Shown: positions 61,905 to 64,000 of the stretch, piece after piece
How the letters are laid out: each line of letters starts with the position of its first letter
Numbering within the stretch: position 1 is the first letter of the stretch
Source of the DNA: Sinorhizobium americanum
GTDB taxonomy: Bacteria > Pseudomonadota > Alphaproteobacteria > Rhizobiales > Rhizobiaceae
Assembly (NCBI RefSeq): GCF_001651855.1
Contig: NZ_LNQC01000049.1
Coordinates: 124,001 to 188,000 of the forward strand
Length of the DNA: 64,000 bases
Reading direction: 5' to 3'
Made by a program: the position numbers and the translations under genes
Notes under the pieces: generated by a model
The model's database searches: none
The model's input: only the letters and a program-made list of their open reading frames with translations
Told to the model about the DNA's origin: nothing

Positions 61905-63374
61905 ATGACGACCGCCATCCTCGCCATCGACCAGGGCACCACGAATTCCAAGGCCGTGCTTGTCTCCACGGCCGGCGAAATCCTGTCGCGCGGCTCGTCT
62001 CCGGTCGGCATCGAGCACCCGCAGCCCGGCTGGGTAGAGCAGAGCCCCTCGCGCATATGGGACTCGGTCCAGGAGGCGATTGCTGCGTGCCTGCACGCCG
62101 GCCCTGAGGTCGACGTCCTCGGCATCGCGATTTCCAACCAGCGCGAATCCGTCACCATCTGGGATGCCGCAACAGGCAGGCCGCTCGGGCCGGTCGTGAG
62201 TTGGCAATGCCGCCGCAGCGCACCGGCCTGCACCGAACTGGTCTTGGCCGGCCACGCGCCCCGCGTCCAGGCGCTCACCGGCCTGCCCATCGATCCGATG
62301 TTCCCCGGCCCGAAGATGAAGTGGCTGCTGGAGCGTGTGCCGCCGGGACACGAAGTGCGGCTCGGTACGATCGACGCCTGGCTGATCCATTGCCTCACCA
62401 ATGGCGCAATCCATGCCTGCGACGCTTCGAATGCCGCCCGCAGCCAGCTTTACGACCTCAACCGGCAGGCCTGGAGCGACGAGCTCTGCGACCTGTTCGG
62501 TGTGTCGAAATCCGCCCTGCCCGAGGTACGCGACAGCGCGTCGCGCTTCGGCGTGACCCGGAACGTGCCGGGCCTCAGAGACGGCATTCCGATTGCCGCG
62601 GCGATCGGCGACAGCCATGCGGCGCTCTTCGGACACGGCGCCTTCCGTCCCGGCGACGGCAAGGTGACCTTCGGCACCGGCTCGTCCGTGATGACGACGC
62701 TGCCCCGCTTCATCGCGCCCGAGCAGGGAATCACGACGACGATCGCCTGGTCGATCGACGGCCGGCCGACCTATGCCTTCGAGGGCAATATCCTCGTCTC
62801 GGCCGCGGCGCTCCCCTGGATGGTCGAGATGCTCGGCCTTGCCGACGTGCAGGCCCTGACCGACCTTGCCGCAACCGCCGAGCCCGGCGGGCCCGGCTTC
62901 GTCCCGGCCTTCGTGGGCCTCGGCGCACCCTATTGGCAGTCCGATGCGCGGGCGCTGTTTTCCGGTATCACCTTCAACACTACCCGCGCCCAGATGGCCC
63001 GCGCGGTGACCGATTCGATGGCCTTCCAGGTCCATGACGTCTTCAAGGTCATGTCGGCGCAGTCGCCGACGCCGCTCGGCCGCCTCTATGCGGATGGTGG
63101 GCCGAGCAGGAACACCTTCCTGATGCAGTGCGTGGCCGACACGCTGAACCACGCCGTCACCCAGTGTGACGCGCCGGAGGCCTCTGCCCTTGGCGCCGCC
63201 TATCTGGCCGGGCTTTCGCTGGGCGTGTGGCCGGATCTTGCCGCCATTGCCGCCCTGCCGCGCCCTGGCAATCCTATCGCGCCGCGTGTTTCCGACGCCA
63301 CTGATCGCCTCCAGGTCTGGCGGGACGCAATCTACCGCTCGACCGTTCCGGGTCCTTCCACTATGAGTGAATAA
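61905..63374 (+). CDS. FGGY-family carbohydrate kinase
   Basis: 489 aa. FGGY_N opens AILAIDQGTTNSKAVL with the phosphate loop, and continues WVEQSPSRIWDSV and IAISNQRESV; FGGY_C has GDSHAALFGHG, KVTFGTGSSVM and YADGGPSRNTFLMQ. Nearest to the glycerol/xylulose kinase group. With the SDR and split transketolase it would phosphorylate a ketose (for example apulose, xylulose or erythrulose) for cleavage. GGAG precedes the ATG. Substrate uncertain. Confidence 0.9.
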   Translation: MTTAILAIDQGTTNSKAVLVSTAGEILSRGSSPVGIEHPQPGWVEQSPSRIWDSVQEAIAACLHAGPEVDVLGIAISNQRESVTIWDAATGRPLGPVVSWQCRRSAPACTELVLAGHAPRVQALTGLPIDPMFPGPKMKWLLERVPPGHEVRLGTIDAWLIHCLTNGAIHACDASNAARSQLYDLNRQAWSDELCDLFGVSKSALPEVRDSASRFGVTRNVPGLRDGIPIAAAIGDSHAALFGHGAFRPGDGKVTFGTGSSVMTTLPRFIAPEQGITTTIAWSIDGRPTYAFEGNILVSAAALPWMVEMLGLADVQALTDLAATAEPGGPGFVPAFVGLGAPYWQSDARALFSGITFNTTRAQMARAVTDSMAFQVHDVFKVMSAQSPTPLGRLYADGGPSRNTFLMQCVADTLNHAVTQCDAPEASALGAAYLAGLSLGVWPDLAAIAALPRPGNPIAPRVSDATDRLQVWRDAIYRSTVPGPSTMSE

Positions 63375-63382
63375 AAATTCAC
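63367..63382. promoter_or_regulatory. Palindrome GTGAATAAAAATTCAC, candidate operator
   Basis: Perfect 6-bp arms around AAAA, overlapping the kinase stop codon and lying 14 bp before the SorC-type regulator's ATG. GTGAATAAA is the inverse complement of TTTATTCAC at 60025-60033 in the divergent promoter. Autoregulation by the adjacent regulator is the simplest reading. Confidence 0.55.
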
Positions 63383-63396
63383 GCCTGGAGGTTTCC

Positions 63397-64000
63397 ATGG
63401 GACGGCTCAACGAGCTGCGACTGATCGCCCGAGTTGCTCAGATGTATCATATCGAAGGCAAGCGGCAGGCAGAGATCGCCGAGGTCATGCGCATGTCGCA
63501 GGCGACCGTGTCGCGCATGCTGAAGCGGGCCGAGCAGGAAGACATCGTACGGACCACAGTCATTCCGCCGCCGGGCACCTTCGCCGATCTCGAAACCGCG
63601 TTGCGCGAGCGCTACGGCCTGACCGAGGCGATCGTCATCGACTGTTCCGAGGACCGTGACGGCGCGATCATGGCGCGCATCGGCGAGGCGGCCGCCCATT
63701 TCTTCGAGGTTACCCTGCAGCAGGACGAGATCATCGGCGTCTCGAGCTGGAGCCAGACGATCCTGCGCATGGTGGATAACATCCACCCGCTCAAGACGGC
63801 CAAGGCGAAATACATCGTGCAGATCCTCGGCGGCATGGGGGACGCCTCGGTCCAGACCCACGCCACGCAGCTGACGGCGCGTCTTGCCAGGCTCACCGGC
63901 GGCGAGCCGCGGCTGCTTCTCGTCCAGGGCATCACCTCCTCGCGCGAGGCGAAACTCGTCATGCTGGCCGACCCGGTCGTGCGCGAAACGATGGACCTCT
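63397..64000 (+). CDS. SorC/DeoR-type sugar-binding transcriptional regulator (partial)
   Basis: The gene runs off the window; 201 codons are visible. N-terminal HTH (about 8-45: ARVAQMYHIEGKRQAEIAEVM, SQATVSRMLKRAEQ), then the sugar-binding domain typical of the SorC family (YIVQILGGMGDASVQTHATQL in short form). GGAG 7 nt upstream of the ATG. Likely represses or activates the split transketolase, kinase and ABC operons in response to a sugar phosphate. Confidence 0.88.
   Translation, partial: MGRLNELRLIARVAQMYHIEGKRQAEIAEVMRMSQATVSRMLKRAEQEDIVRTTVIPPPGTFADLETALRERYGLTEAIVIDCSEDRDGAIMARIGEAAAHFFEVTLQQDEIIGVSSWSQTILRMVDNIHPLKTAKAKYIVQILGGMGDASVQTHATQLTARLARLTGGEPRLLLVQGITSSREAKLVMLADPVVRETMDL

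Noticed and set aside
61866-63410. 514-codon minus-strand open frame
   Set aside because: It is antisense to the FGGY kinase and of compositionally biased Arg/Gly content.

Overview
The window is GC-rich, densely coding DNA from an alphaproteobacterium, most likely a rhizobial Sinorhizobium/Ensifer-type genome. This rests on the impA-N order of the type VI secretion (T6SS) locus, the fused TagF-PppA, the threonine at TssL position 14, the two TssC paralogues and the many ABC, AraC and SorC-type genes. I see no tRNA, rRNA, insertion sequence or CRISPR. No database could be searched, so every family call comes from visible motifs and gene order.

Layout. 1-4.6 kb: tail of a Cys/Met PLP enzyme, a homocysteine S-methyltransferase, a drug-exporter/LysR divergent pair and a degenerate EAL protein. 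4.6-10.7 kb: a NarL-type two-component system flanked by two secreted Gly/Asn-repeat proteins, a one-TM miniprotein and a PHB-depolymerase-like esterase. The intergenic regions here share a near-palindrome, TCSGACCWAGGTCTGR, three times, so this looks like one regulon. 10.7-12.4 kb: an SRPBCC protein and a class III nucleotide cyclase.

12.4-44.2 kb: a complete T6SS in two divergent operons around a roughly 230-bp control region that holds a perfect 8-bp inverted repeat. The leftward operon carries clpV, hcp, a Rap1a/Tai-like immunity gene, an unrecognised membrane protein, a lipoprotein, vgrG, a DUF2169 adaptor, a DUF4150-AHH nuclease effector, a beta-propeller-like protein, a 68-aa protein and a SUKH immunity protein. 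The genes from the adaptor to SUKH are chained by ATGA stop/start overlaps. The rightward operon runs tssA-tssB-tssC-tssC2-tagJ-tssE-tssF-tssG-fha-tssK-tssL-tssM-tagF/pppA-ppkA, i.e. baseplate, sheath, membrane complex and the PpkA/PppA/Fha phospho-switch. No TssJ is present.

44.2-54.5 kb: a polysaccharide-export lipoprotein, a cupin, two AraC-family paralogues, and an NmrA-like/cupin/HlyD/MFS operon divergent from a winged-helix-TPR regulator. 54.5-55.4 kb: ribB behind an FMN riboswitch. 55.5-64 kb: a sugar or polyol catabolic cluster. The SDR and ABC importer genes lie on the minus strand; a split transketolase, an FGGY kinase and a SorC-type regulator (cut by the window end) lie on the plus strand. 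Shared GTGAATAAA/AATTCAC elements suggest local repression. The cluster resembles apulose/erythrulose-type pathways, but the substrate is not fixed by the sequence.
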